DNA from: Solidesulfovibrio carbinolicus
Lineage (GTDB): Bacteria > Desulfobacterota > Desulfovibrionia > Desulfovibrionales > Desulfovibrionaceae
NCBI RefSeq assembly: GCF_004135975.1
Contig: NZ_CP026538.1
Coordinates: 1,240,001-1,304,000, forward strand
Direction: 5' to 3'
DNA length: 64,000 nt
Part shown: positions 28,803 to 38,046 of the stretch, piece by piece
Numbering within the stretch: position 1 is the stretch's first letter
Layout of the letters: every line of letters begins with the position of its first letter
Position numbers and translations under genes: made by a program
The notes under the pieces: model-generated
Database searches by the model: none
What the model saw: only the letters and a program-made list of their open reading frames with translations
Told to the model about the DNA's origin: nothing

Positions 28803-30893
28803 ATGAGCGAAACCGTTATTAACGATCCCCTCTTTAGTCAGCAGTGGTATTTGCTTAATACCGGCCAAAATGGTGGGACGCCCGGTATCGACCTCAACGT
28901 TTTGCCTGTCTGGAAAGATTATACCGGCAAGGGAATAACTGTTGCAGTTGTTGACCAGGGTGTTGAGTACGCACATCCTGACTTGGCGGCGAATATCGAT
29001 ACGCGTATCAGCTTTTCTGGAAGCATCAACGGTAGTGATGGACAACCTGTTACCTCTGACGACAGTCATGGTGTGGCCGTTGCCGGCGAAATTGCCGCAG
29101 TGGCCGGAAACGGCATCGGCGGTGTCGGAGTGGCCTATGACGCGACCTTGGCTTCAGTATATATCGACCTCTCTGAAACAGCCTCAGACGCTGATCTTAA
29201 CGCTGGATTTACAGCAGTCTTGGTGCAGGCCGTCACTTCCTATGATGTTGTCAACAACAGCTGGGGGTTTAGCGGCGTTTTTAACAACTTCAACGACGCC
29301 GACAGTCAGGGCGTGAGCGAAGCTCTCACGAATGCAGCAACTAATGGACGAGACGGGTTGGGAACGATAGTAATCTTTGCAGCCGGAAATGATCGCGAAA
29401 AAGGCTATGATGCCAACGCAGACAATCTGACGAATTCTCCCTACACCATCGCCGTCGCGGCAATCGACAACGCCGGCAAGGTCTCCTCCTACAGTACGCC
29501 TGGGGCCTCTATCTTGGTGGCGGCCCCGTCCAGCTCTGACTACTATACTCTAGAGACTACAGTCATACCGGCTGAGAACGAAGATGAGGAAGACCAAGTT
29601 ATCCAACAACTGGTTCCCCACACCTATGGCGAGGTTGTTACCAGTGACCGGGTAGGAGAAAACGGCTACAACACGGCGGCCTCGCCTCAGGGCGATTACG
29701 CCTACGATTTCGGCGGCACCTCGGCAGCCGCGCCGGAAGTTGCCGGCGTCGTGGCGCTCATGCTGGAAGCGAATCCCGAGCTTGGCTATCGCGATGTTCA
29801 GGACATCCTTGCTCTTACAGCCCGCAACACGGATGCTTCAGGTTCCTGGAGCATTAACGGCGCGACCAACTGGAATGGCGGCGGCATGCATACCAGCCGC
29901 GATGTCGGTTATGGACTGGTTGACGCTACAGCGGCAGTACGTTTGGCCGAGACTTGGGACACGCAAAGCACTATGGCCAATCTGATGGTCTATACGGGTG
30001 GGGCCGATGCGCAAGCGGCCCTTGGAGACGGAACCGGCTCGGCGTCTTCTTCGATTGCTTTGCCTGCGGGCATCTCTGTAGAGCGGGCTGAGGTCGTTCT
30101 CAATTTAACCGATGCCGATGCTTCGGATCTAGAAATAGTTTTGACCTCCCCGGCCGGCACAAAAAGCACTTTGTTTGACGCTGCCGGTTTGCATGCTGCT
30201 TACCCGGCCAATTTTTCGATGTCTTCGACCCAATACCTCGGAGAATCCTCCCAAGGTGTTTGGACGATCACGGTCTCTGACACGAAAGCAGACGGGAGTG
30301 CTGCTTCTTTTGGGGGCTGGACGCTCAATTTATATGGCTCAGCGGCAACCGACGACACCCGCTATGTGTATACGAATGAATATCGTGCCTATGTCGAGCA
30401 GGATGCTTCCCGCGCCCTTGTCGTCGATGCTTCCGGAACCGACACCTTCAACATGTCTCCAGTGACTGCCGGCGCAGCGATCGACTTGAAATCGAGTTCA
30501 ATCAGTCTCGTGGACGGGGCTCCGTTGGTCATCGCCCCTTTCACCGTCATAGAAAATGCCTACACAGGGGACGGAAACGATCTGGTCGTTGATAATTCCG
30601 CCAACAACAATATTTCTGTAGGGCGCGGCAATGATATAATGATGACCACATGGGGGAAAGATGCTCTTGACGGAGGCAAGGGGTACGATGTCGTCGGATT
30701 CGAGCGTAATTATGATTCTTACTTGATTGAAACAAATAATAGTGGCATCGTTGTTTCTAGTATACAAGGTGCTAAGTCAATAAATAATGTTGAAGTTTTG
30801 TCTTTTGTAGACAGGATGGTCTTAGTTGATGATTTGCTGTCGCAGAAAACAGTCCAGGCATCAACATATTCTCTTGCGGTCGGAGTTTTATAA
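28803..30893 (+). CDS. Subtilisin-like (S8) serine protease with P-domain and RTX-like C-terminus
   Basis: The 696-residue protein has a kexin/proprotein-convertase-like S8 domain with the catalytic triad D51 (VAVVDQGVEYAHPD), H89 (DDSHGVAVAGE) and S307 (GGTSAAAPEVAGVVAL). A P-domain covers about 400-530 (AEVVLNLTDADASDLEIVLT, GVWTITVSDTKADG). The tail has RTX-like calcium motifs (YTGDGNDLVV, GRGNDIMM, LDGGKGYDVVGF). There is no signal peptide, which with the RTX tail points to type I secretion; no exporter genes are nearby. GGAGAG precedes the ATG at 28803. It is the cargo of the third island segment. Confidence 0.88.
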   Translation: MSETVINDPLFSQQWYLLNTGQNGGTPGIDLNVLPVWKDYTGKGITVAVVDQGVEYAHPDLAANIDTRISFSGSINGSDGQPVTSDDSHGVAVAGEIAAVAGNGIGGVGVAYDATLASVYIDLSETASDADLNAGFTAVLVQAVTSYDVVNNSWGFSGVFNNFNDADSQGVSEALTNAATNGRDGLGTIVIFAAGNDREKGYDANADNLTNSPYTIAVAAIDNAGKVSSYSTPGASILVAAPSSSDYYTLETTVIPAENEDEEDQVIQQLVPHTYGEVVTSDRVGENGYNTAASPQGDYAYDFGGTSAAAPEVAGVVALMLEANPELGYRDVQDILALTARNTDASGSWSINGATNWNGGGMHTSRDVGYGLVDATAAVRLAETWDTQSTMANLMVYTGGADAQAALGDGTGSASSSIALPAGISVERAEVVLNLTDADASDLEIVLTSPAGTKSTLFDAAGLHAAYPANFSMSSTQYLGESSQGVWTITVSDTKADGSAASFGGWTLNLYGSAATDDTRYVYTNEYRAYVEQDASRALVVDASGTDTFNMSPVTAGAAIDLKSSSISLVDGAPLVIAPFTVIENAYTGDGNDLVVDNSANNNISVGRGNDIMMTTWGKDALDGGKGYDVVGFERNYDSYLIETNNSGIVVSSIQGAKSINNVEVLSFVDRMVLVDDLLSQKTVQASTYSLAVGVL

Positions 30894-31049
30894 TAACTTC
30901 TGTTCTTTGCCGCTTGTTGTTGTTTGAAAATGCTCATGTAATGGTATCTTGCCGCTGAATGAGTCAAGCGCCCCTGGCAGATTGGTCTTGGGTTTTCTTG
31001 GACAGTTTTACCCTGAACGTTATGCCGCTTGGCGACCTTGCCAATATTT

Positions 31050-31077
31050 GGATCATCCCCGCGACTGCGGGGAACAC
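31050..31077. CRISPR. Solitary type I-E-like CRISPR repeat
   Basis: The 28-nt sequence has the I-E repeat form: GGATCATCCCCGC, a short stem loop around GACT, then GCGGGGAACAC. It occurs once; no second repeat is found 61 bp to either side and there are no cas genes in the window. It is probably the remnant of an array or an off-array copy. The rest of 30894-31212 shows no gene. Confidence 0.6.
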
Positions 31078-31212
31078 GCATCAAGGCAAAACCCAGGTTC
31101 CGCTTGGCGGGTCAGCGGCCACGTGCCCCCGCGCTGCTGGGCTAGGACCGCCCGCGGCGGACATAGCCCCTGACGCCCTGTACGAAGAGGTCAAACGGCA
31201 CGTGCGCGAGCT

Positions 31213-32676
31213 TTAGGATGGATTTGAGGAATACCGGGGTTGGTCCTCTTCGTGATCATGGTGCGATTGCCGGTATTTGCTGACCGCCTGGCGCGATACG
31301 CCAAGGAGCTGGGCGGCGACGGACTGGTTGCCGCCCGCCCGGCGCAACGCTTCCTCAAACAGCAGAGTACGCGCCTGATTAAGCGTGGGCAGCCTTGGAC
31401 CAAAGCCCAGAAGTCCCTTATCCGACGTTGCGCCGGGGAGGGCTTGCCCGGCCGCAGGGTCGAAGGGCAGGACCAGGCGGAATTGTTTTGGTCCAAGCTC
31501 TCCGCCGTCGGCCAGACGGGCCGCGTCGTGCACGAGATGGCACAATTCGCGGACATTGCCCGGAAAGTCATACCTGCCCAGCAGGGCCGCGATGCCCGGG
31601 ACGTCCGGACGCAACGCAACCCCCATCTCCCGGGCCGCCTGGGCCGCGAAATAGTCGATGAGCAACGGCAGATCGCCGATCCGCTCCCGCAGCGGCGGCA
31701 GGGTCACCATATGGCCGCGCAGCCGGAAATACAGGTCGCGTCGGAAAAGCCCCTGTTCCTGCAGGGCGTTGAGATCCTGGTGGGTCGCGGCGATGATGCG
31801 GGCCGTGGACTTGCGCGAAACGTCCGAACCAAGGGGCGCGTATTCCGCCTCCTGGAGCAGACGCAGCAGTTTTTTTTGGGACTGCGGGCTCAAATCGCCG
31901 ATTTCATCCAGAAACAACGTGCCGCCTCGGGCCGTCTCGACCAGGCCCGCCCGGACCTGGGACGCCCCGGTAAAGGCCCCTTTGGTGTGGCCAAAAAGGG
32001 TGTCGGCCACGATATTGTCGTCCAGCCCGGCCATGTTGACGGCCACGAATTTCCCCGTCCGTCGGCTGGCCCGGTGCATGGCCTGGGCGATCAGCTCCTT
32101 GCCGGCGCCGCTTTCCCCGATCAGCAGCACCGGCCAGGACGTCTCCGCCACGGCCTCGACATAGTGGAACACCGCCCGCATGGTTTTGTCGGCGGTGACG
32201 ATGGCCGCGAAATGTTCCGGACAGTCCAGCTCCTCCTGAAACAGGCGCTGGCGCAGGGTGGAGTTTTCCCGGCGCAACTCGAAGATCTCGATGGCGTGCT
32301 TGATGCCGGCGATCAAGGTGTTGCGCGATTCGGTCTTGACGATGAAATCAAAGGCCCCAAGGCGGATGCAGTTGATGGCGGTCTTGATCTGATTGAGCCC
32401 GGAGATGACAAGCACCGGCAATTCCGGATGCTCGGCCAAAATAAGCGGGATGAGTTCCTCGCCGGCGATATGGGGCATCATGAGGTCCACGGCCACGGCG
32501 CAGTATTGCTGCCGCCCGAGGGTTTCGAGCACCAACCGGCTGTCGGAGAGCGTCATGACGTTGTCCACGCCCGAGGCGCGCAGGGCGTTTTGAAAGCTGC
32601 GCAGCCACGCCTCTTCGTTGTCCACGAGCAACACCGGATAGCGGGGCGAAACCGGTTTTGGCTTGTTACGCTCCAT
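31213..32676 (-). CDS. Sigma-54-dependent response regulator (NtrC family)
   Basis: The 487-residue protein has a receiver (VLLVDNEEAW, acceptor Asp about residue 64 in VAVDLMMPHIAG), an AAA+ domain with Walker A GESGAGKE and the sigma-54 contact loop GAFTGA, and a C-terminal Fis-type helix-turn-helix (NQSVAAQLLGVSRQAVSKYR). It overlaps the end of the PocR kinase gene by 11 nt, so the two form a two-component system. They are divergent from the glycyl radical enzyme operon, the likely target. The start is MERNKPKPV; a longer frame of 19 codons upstream overlaps the kinase further. Confidence 0.92.
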   Translation of the reverse strand: MERNKPKPVSPRYPVLLVDNEEAWLRSFQNALRASGVDNVMTLSDSRLVLETLGRQQYCAVAVDLMMPHIAGEELIPLILAEHPELPVLVISGLNQIKTAINCIRLGAFDFIVKTESRNTLIAGIKHAIEIFELRRENSTLRQRLFQEELDCPEHFAAIVTADKTMRAVFHYVEAVAETSWPVLLIGESGAGKELIAQAMHRASRRTGKFVAVNMAGLDDNIVADTLFGHTKGAFTGASQVRAGLVETARGGTLFLDEIGDLSPQSQKKLLRLLQEAEYAPLGSDVSRKSTARIIAATHQDLNALQEQGLFRRDLYFRLRGHMVTLPPLRERIGDLPLLIDYFAAQAAREMGVALRPDVPGIAALLGRYDFPGNVRELCHLVHDAARLADGGELGPKQFRLVLPFDPAAGQALPGATSDKGLLGFGPRLPTLNQARTLLFEEALRRAGGNQSVAAQLLGVSRQAVSKYRQSHHDHEEDQPRYSSNPS

Positions 32677-34642
32677 TCCTGTCACCCTGGCCCCTGGAAC
32701 CGGCTGACGCCGGGATTGATCGGCCTGACCCATTGGGGGCGGGCCGATCTGTTGTCTTGGCCCGGCCGGCCGCGCAGGCGGGCAGCCGCAGCTCCACCGT
32801 GGTCATGACGCCGGGATCGGAAGCAAAGGTCAAACGCCCGCCATGTTCCTCGACGATGGTGGCCGAGACGGAAAGCCCAAGCCCCGTGCCGCCGGTTTCC
32901 CGTTTGGTGGTGAAAAACGGGTCCATGATCTTGGAGAGCACGTCCGGCGATATGCCAATGCCCCCGTCCGTCACCCGGACAACCAGGCAATCCGTGGCGG
33001 CATCATAAAAGGTCTTCACGCCTATGGCCTGACTGGGCGTGGACAGGGCCTCGCAGGCGTTGACCACGAGATTGATGACGACCTGGGAGAGCTTTTGCGG
33101 ATTGGCGGTCACCGGCGGCAGGCCCTCGGCCAGGGACACGGTGAAGCAGCGGGTGCTCTTGGCCACAAGATTGCCGACAAGTTCCAAGGAACTGCGTACG
33201 ACGGCATTGATGTCGATGTCCCATTTGAAATCCTCGGGCGAGTGGCGCGAGAAATTCTTGAGACTGCCGACAATGCCACGGATGCGGGCGGCTCCTTCAA
33301 ACATGCGGGCCAGGAGATCGGGCATCTGGTCGCGCAGTTCGGAATACTCCAGGCCCCCGGCCAGAAAATCGCCGTTGTCCCGATAATAGGCGTCCAGGAT
33401 GGGCGCGACGTCTTCCCAGACCTCCTGAAGCAGCGGAAGATTCAGCGTGATCACGCTGTTGGGGTTGTTGATCTCGTGGGCCATGCCGGCCACGAGCACC
33501 CCAAGGGAAACCATTTTGTCGGCCTGGATCAGCTGCTGCTGTTTTTCCTTGGCCACCTGATCGGCCAACACCTGCTCGGTGATGTCGCGTACGGCCAGCA
33601 CCCGGGCGGCGCGGCCCTGGTAGGCCATGTCGCGCTCCCGGATTTCGCAGACCCGCTCCTTGCCCCCCGGCCCCAGGAATTTCGCCAGGCAGGCGTCCCC
33701 GTCGTCGGCGTCGTGACCGGCCGTCGCCAGAGGCCGGTCGGCTAAGGAGACCAGGCTTTCGACGTCGCGGCCAAGCAGCTCCTGGCGCGTACGGCCGAAC
33801 ATGGCGCAGCCGGCCTTGTTGACGTCCAGGATCCTGCCGCCCTGGTGAATGAAGATGCCTTCAAAGGTGGCCCCGGAGAGTTGTCGGAAACGTTCCTCGC
33901 TCTCCCGCAAAGCCAGTTCCGCCTGCCGCAGCCGTTCGATGGCCTGGGCCTGCAAGTAATTGTTCTCCGCCAGGGTCGAGATCTGGTAGGCGATCAGGCA
34001 AAGCGCCTGGCACACGTTGAGAAACTGCTCGTGGGTCATGACCGGGACTTCGGCCAGGGCGGTCCGGTATTGTTCTTCGTCTGCGCCGATCTCGGCCGCA
34101 TAGGCGCGCATCCGGTCGTCGTCGCCGCTTTCGATGCGCACCTGTCCCACCACCCAGTTGGCCACATGGCGCTCGCCCACATAGATGCTCGTGCCGCCGT
34201 CCCACAGGCCGCTGCTCAGGCACGGACGCATGATCGGCTCCAGGGGGTCGTTGGACCCGAAGGCCGCGTCGGAACGGATGCAGTTGGCAAGGCCGGTCGG
34301 CGTGCGGCGCACCACTTCCCGGCACAGGCGGCAGAAGCGGCTCGGGCGGGTGATGGGACGGCCGTCGACCTCGGTGATGATGGAGGCGACGTTGGTGGCG
34401 GCGGCAAAGGCGTCCTGGATTTCCTGGATGGCCTCAAGATTGAAAATGTCGCGGAAGGCCAGCTGGCTGTCGGCCGGCGCTTCGGCCGGCCAGCGAAATC
34501 CCGGCCGCGTCGGATCGCGCAGGAGGCACAGGCCATAGCCTGTTTCCAGTTCGCGAATGCGGGCGCGCAGGCTTTCGAGCTCCCGCAGCAGCGTCCCCCT
34601 GGCCGGACGCTGTTGCGCCGGCCCATGCTCCCGTGGCTCCAT
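32666..34642 (-). CDS. PocR-domain sensor histidine kinase
   Basis: The 658-residue kinase opens with a coiled segment, then a PocR domain (about residues 60-235; FRDIFNLEAIQEIQDAFA, CRLCREVVRRTPTGLANC), a PAS domain (about 250-370), a HisKA motif GVLVAGMAHEINNPNSV and an HATPase domain (VINLVVNACEAL, GTGLGLSVS). PocR domains bind small hydrocarbons such as propanediol or glycerol, which fits control of a diol-type glycyl radical enzyme next door. No membrane helices are seen. The start at 34642 has GGGAGGGAG upstream. A proline- and arginine-rich tail of about 30 residues ends the protein. Confidence 0.9.
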   Translation of the reverse strand: MEPREHGPAQQRPARGTLLRELESLRARIRELETGYGLCLLRDPTRPGFRWPAEAPADSQLAFRDIFNLEAIQEIQDAFAAATNVASIITEVDGRPITRPSRFCRLCREVVRRTPTGLANCIRSDAAFGSNDPLEPIMRPCLSSGLWDGGTSIYVGERHVANWVVGQVRIESGDDDRMRAYAAEIGADEEQYRTALAEVPVMTHEQFLNVCQALCLIAYQISTLAENNYLQAQAIERLRQAELALRESEERFRQLSGATFEGIFIHQGGRILDVNKAGCAMFGRTRQELLGRDVESLVSLADRPLATAGHDADDGDACLAKFLGPGGKERVCEIRERDMAYQGRAARVLAVRDITEQVLADQVAKEKQQQLIQADKMVSLGVLVAGMAHEINNPNSVITLNLPLLQEVWEDVAPILDAYYRDNGDFLAGGLEYSELRDQMPDLLARMFEGAARIRGIVGSLKNFSRHSPEDFKWDIDINAVVRSSLELVGNLVAKSTRCFTVSLAEGLPPVTANPQKLSQVVINLVVNACEALSTPSQAIGVKTFYDAATDCLVVRVTDGGIGISPDVLSKIMDPFFTTKRETGGTGLGLSVSATIVEEHGGRLTFASDPGVMTTVELRLPACAAGRAKTTDRPAPNGSGRSIPASAGSRGQGDRNGA

Positions 34643-35035
34643 GTCGCTCCCTCCCGGCGCGCTCTGGCCGCGCCCTCCCGAGTCCGGGGCAGCATTGCCA
34701 GATCCGTGCCGCCGCGGCCTTCCCGGTCTCGCCCAGCCCGAGCCGGATACGGGCCTTGGCAGACGGTTCCCCACGCTTTTTCCGGAGAAATGCCCTGTTT
34801 CTGTCCTGGGAAAGCCTCTTGCCGGCCGCCAGCCCGGCGTTTTTGCCCGCGCTTGCGTGATCGTGACAACCGCCCTCGGCTGGCGACAACCACGGTTGAC
34901 GGCCTCCAAGGCCCGTCCGGCCTGGGGCCGGGGCCTTTGGCCTGTCCGGTCAGCCTGTTTTTGTCAACCTTGGTTGCGGGGGAGGGCGGAGCGAGGCCGT
35001 TCCTGAAGCGTCAAATTTTATGTTAAAATGCTAAA
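34643..35035. other. Divergent intergenic region upstream of the glycyl radical enzyme operon
   Basis: The kinase-proximal 340 bp are GC-rich without a supported gene. The last 40 bp turn A+T-rich and lead to the palindrome and putative sigma-54 promoter annotated separately. Confidence 0.5.
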
Positions 35036-35051
35036 ATAAAATGTATTTTAT
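35036..35051. promoter_or_regulatory. AT-rich palindrome before the GlcG-GRE operon
   Basis: ATAAAAT-GT-ATTTTAT is a perfect inverted repeat in otherwise GC-rich DNA, ending 4 bp before the putative -24 element. A related half-site (ATTTTATGTTAAAAT) lies 20 bp upstream. It may bind the NtrC-type regulator or IHF or another regulator. Confidence 0.4.
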
Positions 35052-35054
35052 GGT

Positions 35055-35070
35055 TTGGAACAGCGTTTGA
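35055..35070 (+). promoter_or_regulatory. Possible sigma-54 (-24/-12) promoter
   Basis: TTGGAACAGCGTTTGA matches the -24 GG and much of TGGCAC-N5-TTGC, but has GA in place of GC at -12. The divergent sigma-54 activator makes such a promoter expected here, about 80 bp before the first ATG. Confidence 0.35.
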
Positions 35071-35148
35071 ACAAGGTCCTGTCCAGAGCAACGTCCACTC
35101 TTGGCCCGGACGCTTAAGCCGCCTCCGGCAACGACAAGGAGCCCCGTC

Positions 35149-35547
35149 ATGCCCGTCACCCTCCAAGCCGCCCGCCGCATGATCGAGGCGGCCAAGGCCA
35201 AGGCCGACACCCTGGGCGTCCCCATGGTCGTGGCCGTGGTCGATGCCGGCGGCAACCTGGCCGCCCTGGACCGCCAGGACGACGCCCTGCTGGTCAGCAT
35301 CGATCTGGCCCGGGACAAGGCCTATTCGGCCGTGGCCGTCAAGGCCGACACCGCCGCCATCGGCAGCCTGTCCCAGCCCGGAGCCGAACTGTTCGGCCTT
35401 GGCCGGGCCTGCGGCGGACGCATCGTCACCTTTGGCGGCGGCCTGCCCATCCTGGAAAACGGCCGGGTCGTCGGCGGCATCGGCGTCAGCGGCGGCAGCG
35501 TGGCCCAGGACACGACCTGCGCCGAAGCCGGCCTGGCCGCCTATTGA
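35149..35547 (+). CDS. GlcG/HbpS (PduO C-terminal-like) family protein
   Basis: The 132-residue protein fits the DUF336 family of GlcG, HbpS and the C-terminal PduO domain: ARRMIEAAKAKADTLGVPMV, VAVVDAGGNLAALDRQDDA, KAYSAVAVKADT, GGLPILENGRVVGGIGVSGG. HbpS binds haem and PduO-C is found in propanediol metabolism, so a role in cofactor handling or aldehyde protection near the glycyl radical enzyme is plausible but unproven. AAGGAG lies upstream of the ATG. It is the first gene of the operon. Confidence 0.85.
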   Translation: MPVTLQAARRMIEAAKAKADTLGVPMVVAVVDAGGNLAALDRQDDALLVSIDLARDKAYSAVAVKADTAAIGSLSQPGAELFGLGRACGGRIVTFGGGLPILENGRVVGGIGVSGGSVAQDTTCAEAGLAAY

Positions 35548-35600
35548 GTCGCTTTTTGCGGCGGCACGTCGCAACGACACATAACCATCCGGAGGAAGCA

Positions 35601-37991
35601 ATGTCCCAGCATCAGGTTCAAGCGCCCGATCTCCATGGCCCCACCCAACGCACCACTGCCGCCCTGGCCCGGTTTGTCGACACCACGCCGACCATCTGTC
35701 CCGAACGGGCAATGCTCATCACCGAATCCTACAAGGAGACCGAGGCCCTGCCCATGGTCCTTCGCCGGGCCAAGGCCCTGGAGAAGATCCTGGCCGGGAT
35801 GCCGATTTTCATCCAGGACGGGGAACTCATCGTGGGCAACCAGGCCAGCAAGCCCAGAAGCGCCCCCATCTTTCCGGAATTTTCGTGCAAATGGGTCGAG
35901 GCCGAGCTGGACCGTCTGGCCAACCGCACGGCCGACGTCTTTTTGATCTCCGAGAACACCAAGGCCAAGCTGCGCCAAGCCTTCGCCTACTGGGACGGCA
36001 AGACCACCAACGAGTTCGCCGCCGCCATGATGCCGCCCCAAGCCCTGGAAGCCCATAACGACGTGGTCTATACCGTGGGTAACTACTTCTACAACGGCGT
36101 GGGCCACATATCCGTGGACTACGCCAAGGCGATCGGCCAGGGCCTGTCCGGGGTCATCGCCGACGCCCGCCAGGCCCTTGAAGCCCTGGACTATGCCGAC
36201 GCCGAACAGCTCAAAAAGCGCCATTTCCTCGAAGCGGTCATCATCGCCAATCAGGCTGTCATCGATTTCGCCGGCCGCTTCGCCGCCCTGGCCGCTGCCC
36301 TGGCCGCCGACTGCGCCGATCCGATCCGGCGCGACGAGCTGCAGGAAATCGCCCGCATCTGCCGCAAGGTCCCGGCCCAGCCGGCCGAAACCTTCCACGA
36401 GGCGGTGCAGGCCTTCTGGTTCGTCCATCTGGTCATCCAGATCGAGTCCAACGGCCACTCCATCTCGCCCATGCGCTTCGACCAGTACATGGAACCTTAC
36501 CATGCCCGGGACAAGGGCCGGGTGTTGCCGGAAAAAGCCCAGGAACTCCTGGATCTGCTCTGGATCAAGTTTGCCGAACTCAACAAGGTGCGCGACGAAA
36601 ACTCCACCATGGCCTTCGCCGGCTATCCCATGTTCATGAACCTCATCGTCGGCGGCCAGAAGCGCGACGGTTCCGACGCCACCAACGATCTGTCGTTTAT
36701 GTGCCTGCAGGCCGCGGCCAACACCAAGCTCTACGCTCCCTCGCTGTCCATCCGCATCCACGAGGGCACGCCGCCGGCGCTGTACAAAAAGGCCGGCGAA
36801 ATAAGCCGCCTGGGCATGGGCTACCCGGCCTACTACAACGACCGGGTGATCATTCCGGCCCTGTTGGCCCGGGGCCTGACCCGCGAGGATGCCCGGGACT
36901 ACGGCATCATCGGCTGTGTGGAGCCGCAGGTGGGTGGCAAGACCGAGGGCTGGCACGACGCCGCCTTTTTCAACATGGGCAAGGTCATGGAACTGGCCCT
37001 AAACGACGGCGTGGACAAGCGCACCGGCAAGCAGATCGGCCCCAAGTCCGGCAGCCTGGAAACCTTCAAGACCTTTGACGACGTGATGGCCTCCTACAAG
37101 GCCCAGACCGCCTACTTCGTCCGGCTCATGGCCGCGGCCGACAACGCCGTGGACATGGCCCACGCCATGCGTTGCCCGCTGCCGTTTCTTTCCTCCCTGG
37201 TCGATGACTGCATCGCCGCCGGCAAATCCCTCCAGGAAGGCGGCGCCCACTACAACTTCACCGGTCCCCAGGGCGTGGGCGTGGCCAACGCCGGCGACTG
37301 CCTGACCGCCATCAAGAAGCTGGTCTTCGACGACCGCCTGCTCACCCTGGCCGAACTGCGCCAGGCGCTCGACAGCGATTTCGAGGGCCGCGAGGATCTG
37401 CGCCAGATGCTGCTCAACCGCGCCCCCAAGTACGGCAACGACGACGACTATGCCGACGCCGTGGCCAAGGAAGCGGCGCTCATCTATTGCGAAGAAGTCA
37501 ACCGCTACACCAATCCGCGTGGCGGCCGCTTCCAGCCGGGGCTGTACCCGGCCTCGGCCAACGTGCCCCTGGGTTCGGTGGTGGCCGCCACGCCCGACGG
37601 ACGCAAGGCCTGGAGCCCCTTGGCCGACGGCGTTTCGCCCATCTCCGGCTGCGACACCTGCGGCCCCACGGCCTCGGTGCTGTCCGTGGCCAAGCTCGAC
37701 CATGAAATCGCTTCCAACGGCACCTTGCTCAACCAGAAGTTCCACCCCACGGCCCTGGAAGGCGACCAGGGGCTCAACAACCTCAAGGCCGTGACCGAAA
37801 CCTACTTCCAAAACGGCGGTTTCCACGTCCAGTACAACGTCATCAGCCGGGAAACCCTCCTGGAAGCCCAGGCCCAGCCCGAGGCCTACAAGAACCTGGT
37901 GGTGCGCGTCGCCGGCTACAGCGCCTTTTTCACGGCGCTGGACAAGTCCCTGCAGGACGACATCATCGCCCGGACCGAACAGACCTTCTAA
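35601..37991 (+). CDS. Glycyl radical enzyme, diol/glycerol dehydratase-like
   Basis: The 796-residue enzyme has the catalytic Cys439 and Glu441 in GIIGCVEPQVGGKTEGWHD and the glycyl radical at Gly772 in RVAGYSAFF. The Asp 14 residues after the cysteine, the GVGHIS histidine and the ESNGHSIS segment match positions that bind the substrate hydroxyls in glycerol and propanediol dehydratases. Isethionate sulfite-lyase, common in sulfate reducers, is the main alternative and shares this frame; no isethionate transporter or microcompartment shell gene is in the window. GGAGGAAGC precedes the ATG. The enzyme is oxygen-sensitive and needs the activase encoded downstream. Substrate is an inference from the PocR sensor and motifs. 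Confidence 0.85.
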   Translation: MSQHQVQAPDLHGPTQRTTAALARFVDTTPTICPERAMLITESYKETEALPMVLRRAKALEKILAGMPIFIQDGELIVGNQASKPRSAPIFPEFSCKWVEAELDRLANRTADVFLISENTKAKLRQAFAYWDGKTTNEFAAAMMPPQALEAHNDVVYTVGNYFYNGVGHISVDYAKAIGQGLSGVIADARQALEALDYADAEQLKKRHFLEAVIIANQAVIDFAGRFAALAAALAADCADPIRRDELQEIARICRKVPAQPAETFHEAVQAFWFVHLVIQIESNGHSISPMRFDQYMEPYHARDKGRVLPEKAQELLDLLWIKFAELNKVRDENSTMAFAGYPMFMNLIVGGQKRDGSDATNDLSFMCLQAAANTKLYAPSLSIRIHEGTPPALYKKAGEISRLGMGYPAYYNDRVIIPALLARGLTREDARDYGIIGCVEPQVGGKTEGWHDAAFFNMGKVMELALNDGVDKRTGKQIGPKSGSLETFKTFDDVMASYKAQTAYFVRLMAAADNAVDMAHAMRCPLPFLSSLVDDCIAAGKSLQEGGAHYNFTGPQGVGVANAGDCLTAIKKLVFDDRLLTLAELRQALDSDFEGREDLRQMLLNRAPKYGNDDDYADAVAKEAALIYCEEVNRYTNPRGGRFQPGLYPASANVPLGSVVAATPDGRKAWSPLADGVSPISGCDTCGPTASVLSVAKLDHEIASNGTLLNQKFHPTALEGDQGLNNLKAVTETYFQNGGFHVQYNVISRETLLEAQAQPEAYKNLVVRVAGYSAFFTALDKSLQDDIIARTEQTF

Positions 37992-38046
37992 CCCACGCCA
38001 ACCCACGGCCGGGGGACGCCAGGTGTCCCCCGGCCCAAGGCCTTGC

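Noticed and set aside
31050-31145. A CRISPR array with a second repeat near 31126
   Set aside because: The CCCCCGCGCTGC match is short and offset by about 70 bp, not the 61 bp of I-E units.
31240-32808. A 522-codon plus-strand open frame
   Set aside because: Antisense to the sigma-54 regulator gene with its intact motifs.
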